Assembly (NCBI RefSeq): GCF_900142705.1
Contig: NZ_FRBV01000005.1
Coordinates: forward strand, 1 to 64,000
DNA length: 64,000 nt
Reading direction: 5' to 3'
From: Nitrosospira sp. Nsp11
GTDB taxonomy: Bacteria; Pseudomonadota; Gammaproteobacteria; Burkholderiales; Nitrosomonadaceae
Shown: positions 1 through 8,744 of the stretch, piece by piece
How positions within the stretch are numbered: the first letter of the stretch is position 1
Layout of the letters: each line of letters opens with the position of its first letter
Notes under the pieces: model-generated
Seen by the model: only the letters and a program-made list of their open reading frames with translations
What the model was told of the DNA's origin: nothing
The model's database searches: none
Translations under genes and position numbers: made by a program

Positions 1-627
1 TTGCATCTGTCTGGCATGGGCATAGCGTCCATGCTTGGTCAGGGCAGCTTTGGATAAGCGTCGATAGCTTTGACGAAGCTCGATACCCATGCCTTTGGCC
101 ATTCTCACCAGTGCACTTCGGGCTTTGTGGTAGAGCCTGGCGTCTGTCGGAAATGCGATGGCTTTGTCTTGTACGGTGGTGTCTACATTGACCACGGCAA
201 GCGAGGCGAGGGATACGGCTTGGGTGGCAAGTCCTGTCCGGACAGTGAGGCCAAGCATGAATTCGCAGCCCGCCTCGCCAATCCGGTGCCGAAACCGGGT
301 CATTTGGCTCGGGTCTATCGGCAGGGTGTGGCGGAAGTATTCTTCCCCGCAGAAGTGTTGCCAGTAGGGGTTCTCTACCCAGCGTGCCACAACCGTTTCA
401 TCCGATTCGTTGAAGGTGTGTTTGAGGTAGTGCAATCCAACCATGAGCCGGATGGGGATGCCGGGGCGACCTTCCTCTGCGTACAGTCCGCCAAAGCGGG
501 TTTCTACTGTATTCCAGTCAATCTCGCCTGCTAACCGGTACAAGGCGTGACGCTGGTCCAGTATCTGCTCCAGGCGCAGGCGAAACAGGTCATCGCAGGC
601 ACTCGTCTCTTGCTTTTTAGGCTTCAT
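1..627 (-). CDS. IS5-type transposase, N-terminal part (cut by window edge)
   Basis: The minus strand is open from an ATG at 627 to the left edge, 209 codons without a stop. The product begins MKPKKQETSACDDLFR and continues with a DUF772-like N-terminal domain (about residues 15-115), as in IS5-group DDE transposases. The segment VVNVDTTVQDKAI places the first likely catalytic Asp at residue 149; the other two acidic residues lie outside the window. It would cut and join DNA during transposition of its own element. I could not place the terminal inverted repeat in the AT-rich DNA to the right. The reading frame is intact as far as it can be seen. Confidence 0.85.
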   Translation of the reverse strand, partial: MKPKKQETSACDDLFRLRLEQILDQRHALYRLAGEIDWNTVETRFGGLYAEEGRPGIPIRLMVGLHYLKHTFNESDETVVARWVENPYWQHFCGEEYFRHTLPIDPSQMTRFRHRIGEAGCEFMLGLTVRTGLATQAVSLASLAVVNVDTTVQDKAIAFPTDARLYHKARSALVRMAKGMGIELRQSYRRLSKAALTKHGRYAHARQMQ

Positions 628-918
628 GAATTCACCAGAAATCAGAGGGAAATAACTTCAATTCTGGCAATTTCCTCAGACCTTGTATACCCCTCAACGT
701 TAATATCTGTAAGGCTTACGGACGTATTTCAGGGACGACTAATTAGCTATGGTGAGCAGGTGATGAGATCCGGCTGCAGCTAGGATGTAGAAGAACTCAT
801 GCGCCCTATTCCATTATTGATAACGTATTTTTATCAATAATAACTGACCGAGGGGTTTGTCCTAATTCATCACACATAAAACATGTTATGGTTATAAATA
901 GATGCTTACAATCTAAAA
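628..918. other. AT-rich intergenic stretch between IS5-type gene and kinase
   Basis: No gene is recognised here. The stretch should contain the outer end of the IS5-type element upstream of its transposase, and the 3' flank of the kinase gene, which ends at 919. A short inverted pair of TTGATAA/TTATCAA type lies near 815-842. No clear terminator with a T-run was seen. Confidence 0.5.
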
Positions 919-2535
919 TTAGGCCAAGTGTTCAAACAGTCGCGCGACCGCCTCAGCACCTGGATCAGCGTGACCGACCAAATGCTTGGCATTGACATAG
1001 GAAGCGCGGCCCGCATTCGCCTTGCTCATGTGGGCAGTGCGATCGGCACCCGCACGCGCGGCTTTCGCCGCCTCGGGCAGGCTCTCTTCCAGGGCATCAA
1101 GGGCCGGCGCAAGGGCATCGACCATGGTGCGGTCACCCGGACGTGCCCCGCCGATCTCCTGCATTCTTCGCAACCCGGCCTGCAACGCTTCGCGCATTGG
1201 CAAGCCGCTTGAGGCGGCATCGCCCGCTGCGGCGAAGAAGATCGCGAGGAGCACACCGGACGAGCCTCCCATGGTTTGGGAAAGCTCCAAGCCAATGGCT
1301 CGATAGAGCTGGGTATGGTCGGCAAGCGGCAAGCGATCCACGGCACTGATCAGGGCGCGTGCCGCGCCGGCTAGCGTGCTGCCGGTGTCGCCATCGCCTG
1401 ACTTCGCGTCGAGCGCGTTGAGGTCGTTCTCGGCGGCGATCAGAACCTCGCAGCAACTGGTCAGGAACTCCCTGGTCGGCTTGTGCATCGAGGGCATCGG
1501 AGCGACAGCCGTCAGGCCGTCCGGAAGCGCCTGAATCGCGACCTGGCCTAGCCGGGAGACCCGTGGCCATGCCGCCAGCGGCGTGTGCTGCTTGAGCAGG
1601 GCGATCTCGGCATCGTCGGCAGGATAGGCCGAAATCGAGAAGCCATGCATGTCGAGCGATGTCATCATGGTCGCCGGCCCGATGACGTGGGTTATCCGCT
1701 CGCCAATCGCTGACTGCCGGATTTCGTTGAGGATGATCGACATCTCGATGACCGACGTGCCGCCGAGATTGTTGACCATAGCGACATGCGGCTTTTCTTC
1801 CATTGCAGCTGACAGGCGCTCGACCATGGCAGCGACAGCTTCGCTCGCGTCCTTGAACTCGACCTGCTCGACCCCGGCTTCACCGTGGATGCCAAGCCCA
1901 AGCTCGGCCATTCCGGGCGGGATGCGATCCTCCTTTGGCGAACCTGGGATGGTGCAGGTGTTTAGCGACATGCCGATGCTTTTTGTCTTTGACACGACCT
2001 TGCGCGCGGCCGCGGCGACGTGCGCCAAGTCGGCACCATTCTCGGCCAACGCGCCGGCTATCTTGTGCACGAAAAGCGTGCCGGCCACGCCGCGGGCTTG
2101 GGGCAAGTCAGGCAACGCCACATCATCGTCGACGATGACTATCTCGACATTCAAGCCAAACTGGCGAGCACGTTCGGCCGCCAGCCCGAAATTCAATCGG
2201 TCACCGGTATAATTCTTGACGATGAGCAGGCAGCCGGACGATCCCGTCACGGCAAGGATGCCTGCCAGTACCGCGTCGACTGACGGCGAGGCGAAGATGT
2301 CGCCGCACACCGCAGCCGTCAGCATTTCTTCCCCGACGAAACCCACATGTGCCGGTTCGTGGCCCGATCCGCCTCCCGAGATCAACGCGACCTTGGACTT
2401 GTCCCAGTCATTGCGTACGACCACCCGTATATGCGGATAGCCGTCGAGCCGCGCCAGCTGACCGCCAGACGCCGCGACCAGACCATCGACGGCTTCGGTG
2501 ACGATGCTTTCTTTGGTGTTGATGAACTGGGCCAT
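919..2535 (-). CDS. dhaK: Single-chain ATP-dependent dihydroxyacetone kinase (DhaK-DhaL)
   Basis: Phosphorylates dihydroxyacetone to DHAP with ATP in the cytoplasm. At 538 residues it is close to the Citrobacter-type enzyme of about 552. The DhaK domain (about 1-330) has GGGSGHEPAH at 54-63 and the substrate-binding His in GIHGEAG at 217. The DhaL domain (about 350-538) has the Mg/ATP-binding Asp cluster LDAKSGDGDTGS at 376-383 and the motif MGGSSGV. N- and C-termini align with full-length relatives, so the gene is complete. An IS6-type end lies six bases upstream of the ATG, so any native promoter and ribosome site are gone or replaced; no good Shine-Dalgarno is visible. No glycerol or dihydroxyacetone genes are nearby. 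I infer horizontal acquisition. Confidence 0.9.
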   Translation of the reverse strand: MAQFINTKESIVTEAVDGLVAASGGQLARLDGYPHIRVVVRNDWDKSKVALISGGGSGHEPAHVGFVGEEMLTAAVCGDIFASPSVDAVLAGILAVTGSSGCLLIVKNYTGDRLNFGLAAERARQFGLNVEIVIVDDDVALPDLPQARGVAGTLFVHKIAGALAENGADLAHVAAAARKVVSKTKSIGMSLNTCTIPGSPKEDRIPPGMAELGLGIHGEAGVEQVEFKDASEAVAAMVERLSAAMEEKPHVAMVNNLGGTSVIEMSIILNEIRQSAIGERITHVIGPATMMTSLDMHGFSISAYPADDAEIALLKQHTPLAAWPRVSRLGQVAIQALPDGLTAVAPMPSMHKPTREFLTSCCEVLIAAENDLNALDAKSGDGDTGSTLAGAARALISAVDRLPLADHTQLYRAIGLELSQTMGGSSGVLLAIFFAAAGDAASSGLPMREALQAGLRRMQEIGGARPGDRTMVDALAPALDALEESLPEAAKAARAGADRTAHMSKANAGRASYVNAKHLVGHADPGAEAVARLFEHLA

Positions 2536-2541
2536 GTTTTC

Positions 2542-2649
2542 GGCTCTGTTGCAAAAAATGATTTTTGATAAAAAGTGAATTTAAAAGTATTAAAAAATAT
2601 TTAGTTAAAAATTAAAATATAGCTGTTTCTTATTTTTTGTAACAGAGCC
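2542..2649. repeat. 108 bp AT-rich segment flanked by inverted IS6 ends
   Basis: Besides the outer end at 2542, an end-like sequence, the complement of GGCTCTGTTACAAAAAATAA, lies at 2630-2649 and points outward to the right. With the outer left end it encloses a very AT-rich core of about 65 bp, the structure of a small non-autonomous derivative. It lies inside the larger element, between the transposase 3' end and the outer end. Confidence 0.55.
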
Positions 2650-3358
2650 CCTGCAGATACCGAATTGCCTTTCAATGAGCCAGATTTCTCCTGTGAGGCC
2701 TTGGCCCAATTTCCAAACGTCCAGCTGTCCTTTCTTAAGCATCCGCATGAGCTCGAAACCGTTGATGATGGCGTAGGCTGTTTTCATCGATTTAAAGCCG
2801 CGCACCGGGTTTATCAAGCGTTTGAGCTTGCCATGATCAGCTTCGATAATATTGTTCAAGTATTTGACCTGCCGGTGCACGGTATCCGGCGGACACTTTA
2901 CTTCCGTTTTTAATTCGGCAATGGCGGACCTGTAAGCGGGCGCCTTGTCGGTATTGATAGCACCGAGGTGCGCCCAGGGTTTCATGGATTTCAGGGCTTT
3001 GCCCCAGAAAACGTTTGGCAGCTTGGGTATTGCGAGTAGCGGAGAGATAGAAATCAATCGTATGGCCTTTTTTATCAAGTGCCCGGTAGAGATACGTCCA
3101 CTCCCCTTTTACTTTTACGTAGGTTTCATCCATCCGCCAACTGTAGCCCATGGGAGGTTTCCAATACCACCTCAGGCGCTTTTCCATTTCGGGCGCGTAA
3201 TGCTGAACCCAACGGTAGAGCGTCGTATGATCTACATCAAGACCACGTTCCAGCATCATTTCCGCCAAATCACGATAGCTGATCCCGTATTTGCAATACC
3301 ACCTGACACAACCCAGAATCAGCTCACCACGGAAATGACGCCACTTAAAATCTGACAT
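2605..3358 (-). pseudogene. IS6-family DDE transposase, frameshifted
   Basis: The N-terminal half starts MSDFKWRHFRGELILG at 3358 and reads a helix-turn-helix region and the first catalytic Asp in RMDETYVKVKGEW. The frame breaks at a GGGG run at about 3002-3005. The C-terminal half continues in another frame with the second Asp (INTDKAPAY) and the Glu (NNIIEADHGKLK). Removing one G restores FLGKALKSMKPW, so a single-base insertion explains the break; a sequencing error in the G run is also possible. The C-terminal frame reads on past the usual family end into the internal repeat copy and stops at 2605. It probably makes no active transposase as written. Confidence 0.85.
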
Positions 3359-3779
3359 TTGAGGATTGTCCTGAAAAATACAATGGTGCACCTCGCTTCT
3401 TATTTTTTGCAACAGAGCCGTAGCCGGGAGGCTACACAAATGGGGGTGGGAGGCAGTTGATAAAATATGTTATCAACGGTAAATAGTTATCACCTCAATG
3501 CTTGTTTTTATGTAGTTGACAGGCTACTTCATTTTTTATTGCAAAATTTAACCGAAATTTAATCGTTTTATTACAACCCATACTTTCCTTTTCACTGCAA
3601 TTCGAAGGCTTGCAGCCTTAATAAACCATTTCACGTCAGGTCGCCCGTTGCTCTCGGGCAATCCCACGCGTGCTGAATAGGACCTACCTGTTACCGCTAG
3701 CCTTTTTTTCGTTTCGTTTTGCCATTTTGGGATTTCCAAGAGATCCGTCTAATCATCCTGATGATTTATGTAGGACTGC

Positions 3780-3950
3780 TCGCTATGGGTTTTAACAATT
3801 CCCTGCTGTTGTTAGAAGGATCGGCCCGGTTCACGGCTCTATCCACCCTCCATCAAGTGAAGGCGTCGCTAGGCAAAGAACGTGATTGCGCTATATGCGC
3901 CGCTTCCCCAATTGGTGTATCTATATCCAGCCAGCGCCACGCATGGCGCA
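3780..3950 (-). pseudogene. Remnant of SRAP (YedK/HMCES-type) protein, C-terminal fragment
   Basis: Minus-strand translation gives HAWRWLDIDTPIGEAAHIAQ, then SRSLPSDAFT, a stop codon, and WRVDRAVNRADPSNNSRELL. This matches the C-terminal end of SRAP proteins, which shield abasic sites in single-stranded DNA through a DNA-protein crosslink. Only the last 50-60 codons remain, with an internal TGA. The fragment is clearly related in DNA sequence to the larger remnant at 7503-8200 and has the same orientation. Confidence 0.7.
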
Positions 3951-4217
3951 GTTTTTGGCAGGCAATCTTCCAGCTTGGTGAGTCGCTGTGGCTTGCTTGT
4001 CGGCAAAGCTATTTATGAGTAGCCATCAGGCTCAATAGGATCAACCAGAGCGGACTTTCCAGGAGGGGAAATAAAACCCCAGCGCATCACGGAACCCTCG
4101 CAGCCTCTGTCAGTATCGCGCACGGAGAATATTTCCATGATCCGTGCTCGATCTCAACACTTACCTCGTGAGGAACAAAACCATCGCTGTCTTCGGTGTG
4201 ACAGCTAAGCTGTCGCT

Positions 4218-4245
4218 CTCTCGTTAGGGCTAGCCCTAGTGAGAG
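4218..4245 (-). terminator. Hairpin just after the sensor kinase gene
   Basis: Arms CTCTC..AGGGCT and AGCCCT..GAGAG form an almost continuous dyad 13-40 bases past the stop codon of the kinase gene. There is no clear T-run, so factor-independent termination is only possible. Confidence 0.4.
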
Positions 4246-4257
4246 ATAGTTTACTCA

Positions 4258-7191
4258 TCATAAACTATCTATTTCGCTGAGTAATGATTGCAGCTTTTCT
4301 ATCTCGACCGGCTTGGTAAGGTGATAATTGAATCCAGCAATTAGCGCTCGTCGGCGGTCATCTTCGGATCCCCATCCGGTCAATGCTACAAGGATCAAGC
4401 CCTTCATGTTCGAATCAGAACGCAGTTGTTGTGCAACTTCATACCCGCTCAGGCCAGGAAGGCCAATGTCGAGGAACATTACGTTAGGTTGAAAGGTTTG
4501 AGCGGCCTTAAGAGCGTCCGGTCCAGTGTGAACCGTCTCTACCGTATGTCCGGACAACATAAGGAGCATGGCGAGTGTCTCAGCACCATCCACATTGTCG
4601 TCCACCACCAGAATGCGACGGGGAACAGATAAGCTACAGGAGTCACTTGCCCCAGCAACTTGCCTCTTGATTATTTGCGTTGCGGCAAGGGGAAAGCGGA
4701 CAACGAACGTGCTGCCTTGCCCTAGGCCTTGGCTTTCCGCCGCGATGGATCCATTATGCATTTCAACAAGGCGCTTGACGAGGGCTAACCCGATGCCCAA
4801 TCCTCCCTGTGAGCGATCCAGGGTTTTCCCGACCTGACTGAATAATTCAAATACCTCTGGCAGAGCCTCTGACGTAAGACCGGCTCCGTTATCCCGCACC
4901 CTGATGATCACTTCGCTGCCGTCTCTCTCGGCAGACAACTTAATTCGTCCTCCTTTGGAAGTGTACTTCGCCGCGTTATTCAGGAGGTTACTTACTACTT
5001 GGGCCATACGCGTTGGATCGGCGTCAAGCAGGAGCGACTCTTTAGGACTCGAAATGAACAGCCTGTGCTGGTTTTCCTCAATAAGGGGCCGACTTAGTTC
5101 AAGAGCTGCATCCAGTACTGTGCGAACCTCTACTCGCTCCTTCTTGAGTTGGATCTTTCCGCTGGTGATACGGGAAACGTCAAGCAGATCGTCGATGAGG
5201 CGGACCATATGTTCCACCTGTCGCTCCATGATCTCCCGGGTCCTCACCGTGGCCTCCATCGAAGGTGCCAGCTTGAGCACGGCAAGTCCGTTACGAACGG
5301 GGGCAAGAGGATTTCTCAGTTCATGAGCCAGCGTGGCGAGGAATTCATCCTTGCGTCGATCCTGCTCCCGCACCTGCTCATAAAGATAGGCGTTTTCGAT
5401 CCCGGCAGAGGCAATCGCGGCAAGCTGTACCAGAATCGCTTCGTCCTCTTCGGTGAATTCGCCTTGAGCCTTGTCGGTGAGTTGGACCAAGCCGAGGTTT
5501 TTCCCTCCGTGGCCGATCAGCGGCACGGCGAGCCACCCCCTCATCGGCGGATGATCTTTGGCATGTTTTCCAAACCCTTTCCAAGCTGGGTGGGCTTCCA
5601 GCTCTTGTTGAGTCATCCGCATCGGACGATTGGTCCGACATACCTCCATGTAAATGCCCGATCCATCCATCTTCTCCGAATAGGTATGGTAGCCGGCATA
5701 CTTGTCCGATAGTGATACCGCTCTAATCGCCTGTGTCCAGTTTTCTGAAATAGTCACGGAAGTCACCGCTTGATGGGCTCCAAGCATGGAGCAGGCTTCT
5801 TCAGTCAAAATCCGGACAATGCTGTCCACCGACCACTCCACGTTCATCGACTGGCTTGCATTGGCTACCCGTGCCAGAAGTGCAGCACGGCACTTCTCCA
5901 TTCCCAGGAGAGCGGCCATTTCTTCTTCGGATTGCTTCCGCTCCGTGACATCCCGGTATGTGACGACCGCTCCAGCGGGTCGGCCATCGACCATTATTGG
6001 AGCAACAGAGTAGGTAACTGGTAGCGTGCTGCCATCCTTCCGCCAGAAGACATCGTCGTCCACGCGCGCCGGCACACTCTCACGCGCGGCTAAGGCAATA
6101 GGGCACTCACTGACCGCGTAATGACGGCCGTCCGGGCGTGTATGGTGAATGGTGTCGTGCAGGTGCCGACCAACGAGCTCTTGGGCCTGATAGCCAAGCA
6201 TTGCCGCTCCAGCCGGATTCATGTAGGTGCAGCGGAAATCTGGCCCCATTACATAAAGACCATCACCGACGGATTCAAAGATGGCCCGCAAGTGCTCTCG
6301 GCTTTCCTGAAGATCCTTCTCGACCTGCTTGCGGTCGGTGATATCAAGCAGGTTTCCGGCATACCCGAGAAATTGGCCTTCAGGGGAGAAGCGAGGGCGG
6401 CCTGCGTCGATGATCCACCGGTACACGCCATCGGCCCGCCACAGCCGATACTCGATGGAAAAAGCTTCATTCCGCTCGTTTGCTAAAAGGAAATGTTTGC
6501 TTGCTGTCTCCCGATCTTCCGGATGCACGGCATTGAGCCACCCGAAACCCAGGCCTCCGTCCTCGCCTTGGCCGGTGAACTCGTACCACCCGTGAGAGAG
6601 GAAAGAGCAGAAACCGTCTGGCTCCGTCACCCAGAGCATGGCCGGAGCGGCGTTGGCAAAACCATGAAATCGCTCTTCGCTTTGCTGGAGAGCCTGCTCG
6701 GCCCGGCGCTGCTGCGAAACGACAGCCATCTGGTTGGCAGCAAGCTCCAGCAGCAGCCGGTCTTCCTCCGTTGGAAAGTCTGCGCGTTGGGAACCAGTGA
6801 TTAAAACGTCATGCTCTTCCAAGCCGGATCGATTGAGAGTCATTCGCAGAGTGCCGGATCCAAACGGATCAGGCACTATAGCAACTGGAATCGAAGCAGC
6901 ATCGGTCAAGAGCGAAGCGAGCCAGTCCCATGTTTCCGAAATGCAGCGGTCGGCATCAGGACGATGCTTGCTGCATATAGCCTCCGTAAAGCCAGAGCTT
7001 TTGGGCTGGAGAAGGCGGATGTAGACCAAGTCAAGATCAAGAGTACTTGAGAGAATCTTAGCGAGCCTCTTGGCAATATCCTCCGGTTCTAGACCAGTCC
7101 ACGCCCCAGACAGGGTCGAGAGAGCTAGCAAATCCCGCATTGTTCGCCGCAAGCGGCGTACTGCATCAGTATCGTTTTCAGCTACATCCAT
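4258..7191 (-). CDS. Hybrid sensor histidine kinase with receiver domain
   Basis: A soluble-looking 977-residue kinase with no membrane segments, so probably a cytoplasmic sensor. Order: GAF-like N-terminus (about 15-165), PAS/PAC (172-290), PAS/PAC (300-420), GAF (435-605), HisKA with phospho-His at 623 in LAHELRNPL, HATPase (about 725-840; boxes SNLLNNAAKY, RVRDNGAGL, GGLGIGLALV), and receiver (858-977) with acidic pair VVDDN at 864-865, phospho-acceptor Asp908 in FLDIGLPG and the conserved Lys in LTKPVE. AGGAGG lies about 10 bases before the ATG, which supports this start. No partner regulator or output gene adjoins it; the internal receiver suggests a phosphorelay or feedback. The ligand is unknown. 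The gene sits between two SRAP remnants. Confidence 0.9.
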   Translation of the reverse strand: MDVAENDTDAVRRLRRTMRDLLALSTLSGAWTGLEPEDIAKRLAKILSSTLDLDLVYIRLLQPKSSGFTEAICSKHRPDADRCISETWDWLASLLTDAASIPVAIVPDPFGSGTLRMTLNRSGLEEHDVLITGSQRADFPTEEDRLLLELAANQMAVVSQQRRAEQALQQSEERFHGFANAAPAMLWVTEPDGFCSFLSHGWYEFTGQGEDGGLGFGWLNAVHPEDRETASKHFLLANERNEAFSIEYRLWRADGVYRWIIDAGRPRFSPEGQFLGYAGNLLDITDRKQVEKDLQESREHLRAIFESVGDGLYVMGPDFRCTYMNPAGAAMLGYQAQELVGRHLHDTIHHTRPDGRHYAVSECPIALAARESVPARVDDDVFWRKDGSTLPVTYSVAPIMVDGRPAGAVVTYRDVTERKQSEEEMAALLGMEKCRAALLARVANASQSMNVEWSVDSIVRILTEEACSMLGAHQAVTSVTISENWTQAIRAVSLSDKYAGYHTYSEKMDGSGIYMEVCRTNRPMRMTQQELEAHPAWKGFGKHAKDHPPMRGWLAVPLIGHGGKNLGLVQLTDKAQGEFTEEDEAILVQLAAIASAGIENAYLYEQVREQDRRKDEFLATLAHELRNPLAPVRNGLAVLKLAPSMEATVRTREIMERQVEHMVRLIDDLLDVSRITSGKIQLKKERVEVRTVLDAALELSRPLIEENQHRLFISSPKESLLLDADPTRMAQVVSNLLNNAAKYTSKGGRIKLSAERDGSEVIIRVRDNGAGLTSEALPEVFELFSQVGKTLDRSQGGLGIGLALVKRLVEMHNGSIAAESQGLGQGSTFVVRFPLAATQIIKRQVAGASDSCSLSVPRRILVVDDNVDGAETLAMLLMLSGHTVETVHTGPDALKAAQTFQPNVMFLDIGLPGLSGYEVAQQLRSDSNMKGLILVALTGWGSEDDRRRALIAGFNYHLTKPVEIEKLQSLLSEIDSL

Positions 7192-7502
7192 CGAGTTGTT
7201 AGTCCTCCTGGTACATCTCCCGACGTATAGAGCGATTACTCTTCAGTGGTTCGTGCCCGACCCGCGAGAGCCAATTGAAGACGCGGGAGGGAAAGTGAGG
7301 AGAAGTTCTTTAAGCACTTTCTCAAAGGGAACATGGAAAAGATTCTCTGGACGCTGCCAATGATAACCATCGGGGGCGACAGGTAAAGACGTTCAATTAT
7401 TTTACCAATAAGGACCCAGGGACTATTCCCTTATCCAGCGATCCGGCAATGAAAATAATGGGGTTCAAACCGTAAGGCGGCATGGGCCCTAAAAGACTAC
7501 GC
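7192..7502. other. Upstream region of sensor kinase; no gene
   Basis: It should carry the promoter of the kinase gene, whose AGGAGG ribosome site is at about 7201-7210. No other gene or strong repeat was recognised up to the SRAP remnant. Confidence 0.5.
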
Positions 7503-8200
7503 TCATGGCTGAGCTAATTCGTTTATCGGCGCTATCAGCTCTCTCGTATTGTTATTCGGATCGACTCGGTTCACTGCTCTATCTAATCTCCACCAAGTGA
7601 AGGCTTCGGTAGGCAGAGAGCGTGTTTGCGCGATATGCGCCGCTTCCTCAACCGGCGTATCGGGGTCCATCCAGCGCCACGCATCCTCCGGTTCCAGCAC
7701 AACGGCCGGCGGTCATGTATAACCACCGTGCCGCCTTCACAGTCCTCGGTGACAATGACGAACCCGACTTCAACGTTTTGCTCGGTGTAGGGGCGGAAGT
7801 TGGTTAGCCCAGCTATGAAAATCGTCGCCTCGACCTTGCGGAACATGTGCCGGAAATAGCGCCCTGTCAGGGCTTTTTCTACACGCGCATTAATCCAGGG
7901 TTTTCTCTTCGCAGCAGCCTCGCTAGGTGTCCGATAGCCCCGGTTTTGCCGATGAATTCCACCTTGCGATTGCGCAACATGATCATCCAGGGGCACAGGC
8001 CGGGCGCGATGTTGTACGACGCGATATGATCGCCACCGGTCCACTCGCGATCATCGCTGGTATCCGCTCCTAGCGCCCGCGTGTAATACTTGCGCGTTCC
8101 AGATTGTTCAAAACGTCCCCCCGTATCTCATACTGCGCCCGGTCAACCGCTTTCGCAATTCGTTGCTTCAGTAAATACGTTGGCTGCGCGCGATTTACAT
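7503..8200 (-). pseudogene. Decayed SRAP (YedK/HMCES-type) gene
   Basis: Three frames on the minus strand together spell a nearly complete SRAP protein: an N-terminal segment with SYNIAPGLCPWMIML (about 7960-8030), a middle with RKPWINARVEKAL and VGFVIVTEDCEGG, and a C-terminus EPEDAWRWMDPDTPVEEAAH through NNNTRELIAP. Frame changes lie near 8100, 7920-7950 and 7690-7700, and the MCGR start with the catalytic Cys2 is not found. The family protects abasic sites in single-stranded DNA. It is not functional as written. A shorter related fragment lies at 3780-3950 beyond the sensor kinase. Confidence 0.75.
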
Positions 8201-8207
8201 TACCGAT

Positions 8208-8609
8208 TTACTCGCAGTTTATCATCCATGGCACGCCGAATTGATCGATAAGCATGCCAAACCGGGCCGCCCAGAAAGTTTCCTGTAGCGGCATTCGCAC
8301 TGTTCCATTTTCCGCTAATGCGTGGAAAATACGTTCTGCATCTGCCGGGGCCTCGACATTCAGCGCTACGGAAAAGCCTTTCATCTCCTCAAAGTGATCG
8401 GGTGGACTGTCGGAACCCATCAATACCGCGTCTCCCACCGTCAGGCGAGCATGCATGATCTTATTGCGCCATTCAGGTGGTCCTTGCTCCGCCATCGGCG
8501 AGCTTCCGTGGGTGAGCATTACCAGGATCTTTCCGCCGAGGCGCTCCTCATAGAATTTGAAAGCTGCCTCGCATTGACCATTGAAAACAAGATAAGGGTT
8601 CAGTTGCAT
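8208..8609 (-). CDS. PhnB-like VOC-fold protein
   Basis: A 133-residue protein of the glyoxalase/bleomycin-resistance (VOC) superfamily, PhnB-like subgroup. Marks include MQLNPYLVFNGQCEAAFKFY at the start, a central HARLTVGDAVLMGSD, FSVALNV and the ending FGMLIDQFGVPWMIN. The length is that of a single-domain member that would work as a dimer. AAGGAG lies 7-8 bases before the ATG. Substrate unknown; metal dependence cannot be told from sequence. It is followed in the same direction as the YCII-like gene at 8745-9182, a pairing often seen in predicted small-molecule or stress cassettes, so co-transcription is likely. Confidence 0.85.
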   Translation of the reverse strand: MQLNPYLVFNGQCEAAFKFYEERLGGKILVMLTHGSSPMAEQGPPEWRNKIMHARLTVGDAVLMGSDSPPDHFEEMKGFSVALNVEAPADAERIFHALAENGTVRMPLQETFWAARFGMLIDQFGVPWMINCE

Positions 8610-8744
8610 GGCACGCTCCTTAAGGTGGTTGATGATTCGAGAAACCAGGCTGTATCGTGTAATATCCTAAATCCGGCAAGTGCCCGCCTCCGATTTTTAT
8701 AGCTCTGCGTCGGCCATATGCATTATTCTGGCGGAGCGGTTCCG

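Larger units (their letters stand above)
2542..3419 (-). mobile_element. IS6-type insertion sequence with frameshifted transposase
   Basis: The element is bounded by near-perfect inverted ends: GGCTCTGTTGCAAAAAATGA at 2542-2561, and its complement at 3399-3419. It is 878 bp long, slightly above typical IS6 size. GGCTCTGTTGCAAA is characteristic of IS6/IS26-group ends. The 8 bp flanks (ATGTTTTC and GTAGCCGG) do not match, so no target duplication survives; recombination or an adjacent deletion is likely. A third, internal end-like sequence lies at 2629-2650. Confidence 0.85.
3420..4257. other. Intergenic region with decayed DNA
   Basis: No intact gene is recognised. The right part holds an SRAP remnant, listed separately. 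The left part (about 3450-3780) is AT-rich with short dyads around 3458-3490 (GATAA/TTATC pairs). A hairpin near 4218-4245 follows the sensor kinase gene. Confidence 0.5.

Noticed and set aside
70-534. 154-codon plus-strand frame over the IS5-type gene
   Set aside because: The minus strand carries the transposase; the plus frame is an antisense artefact.
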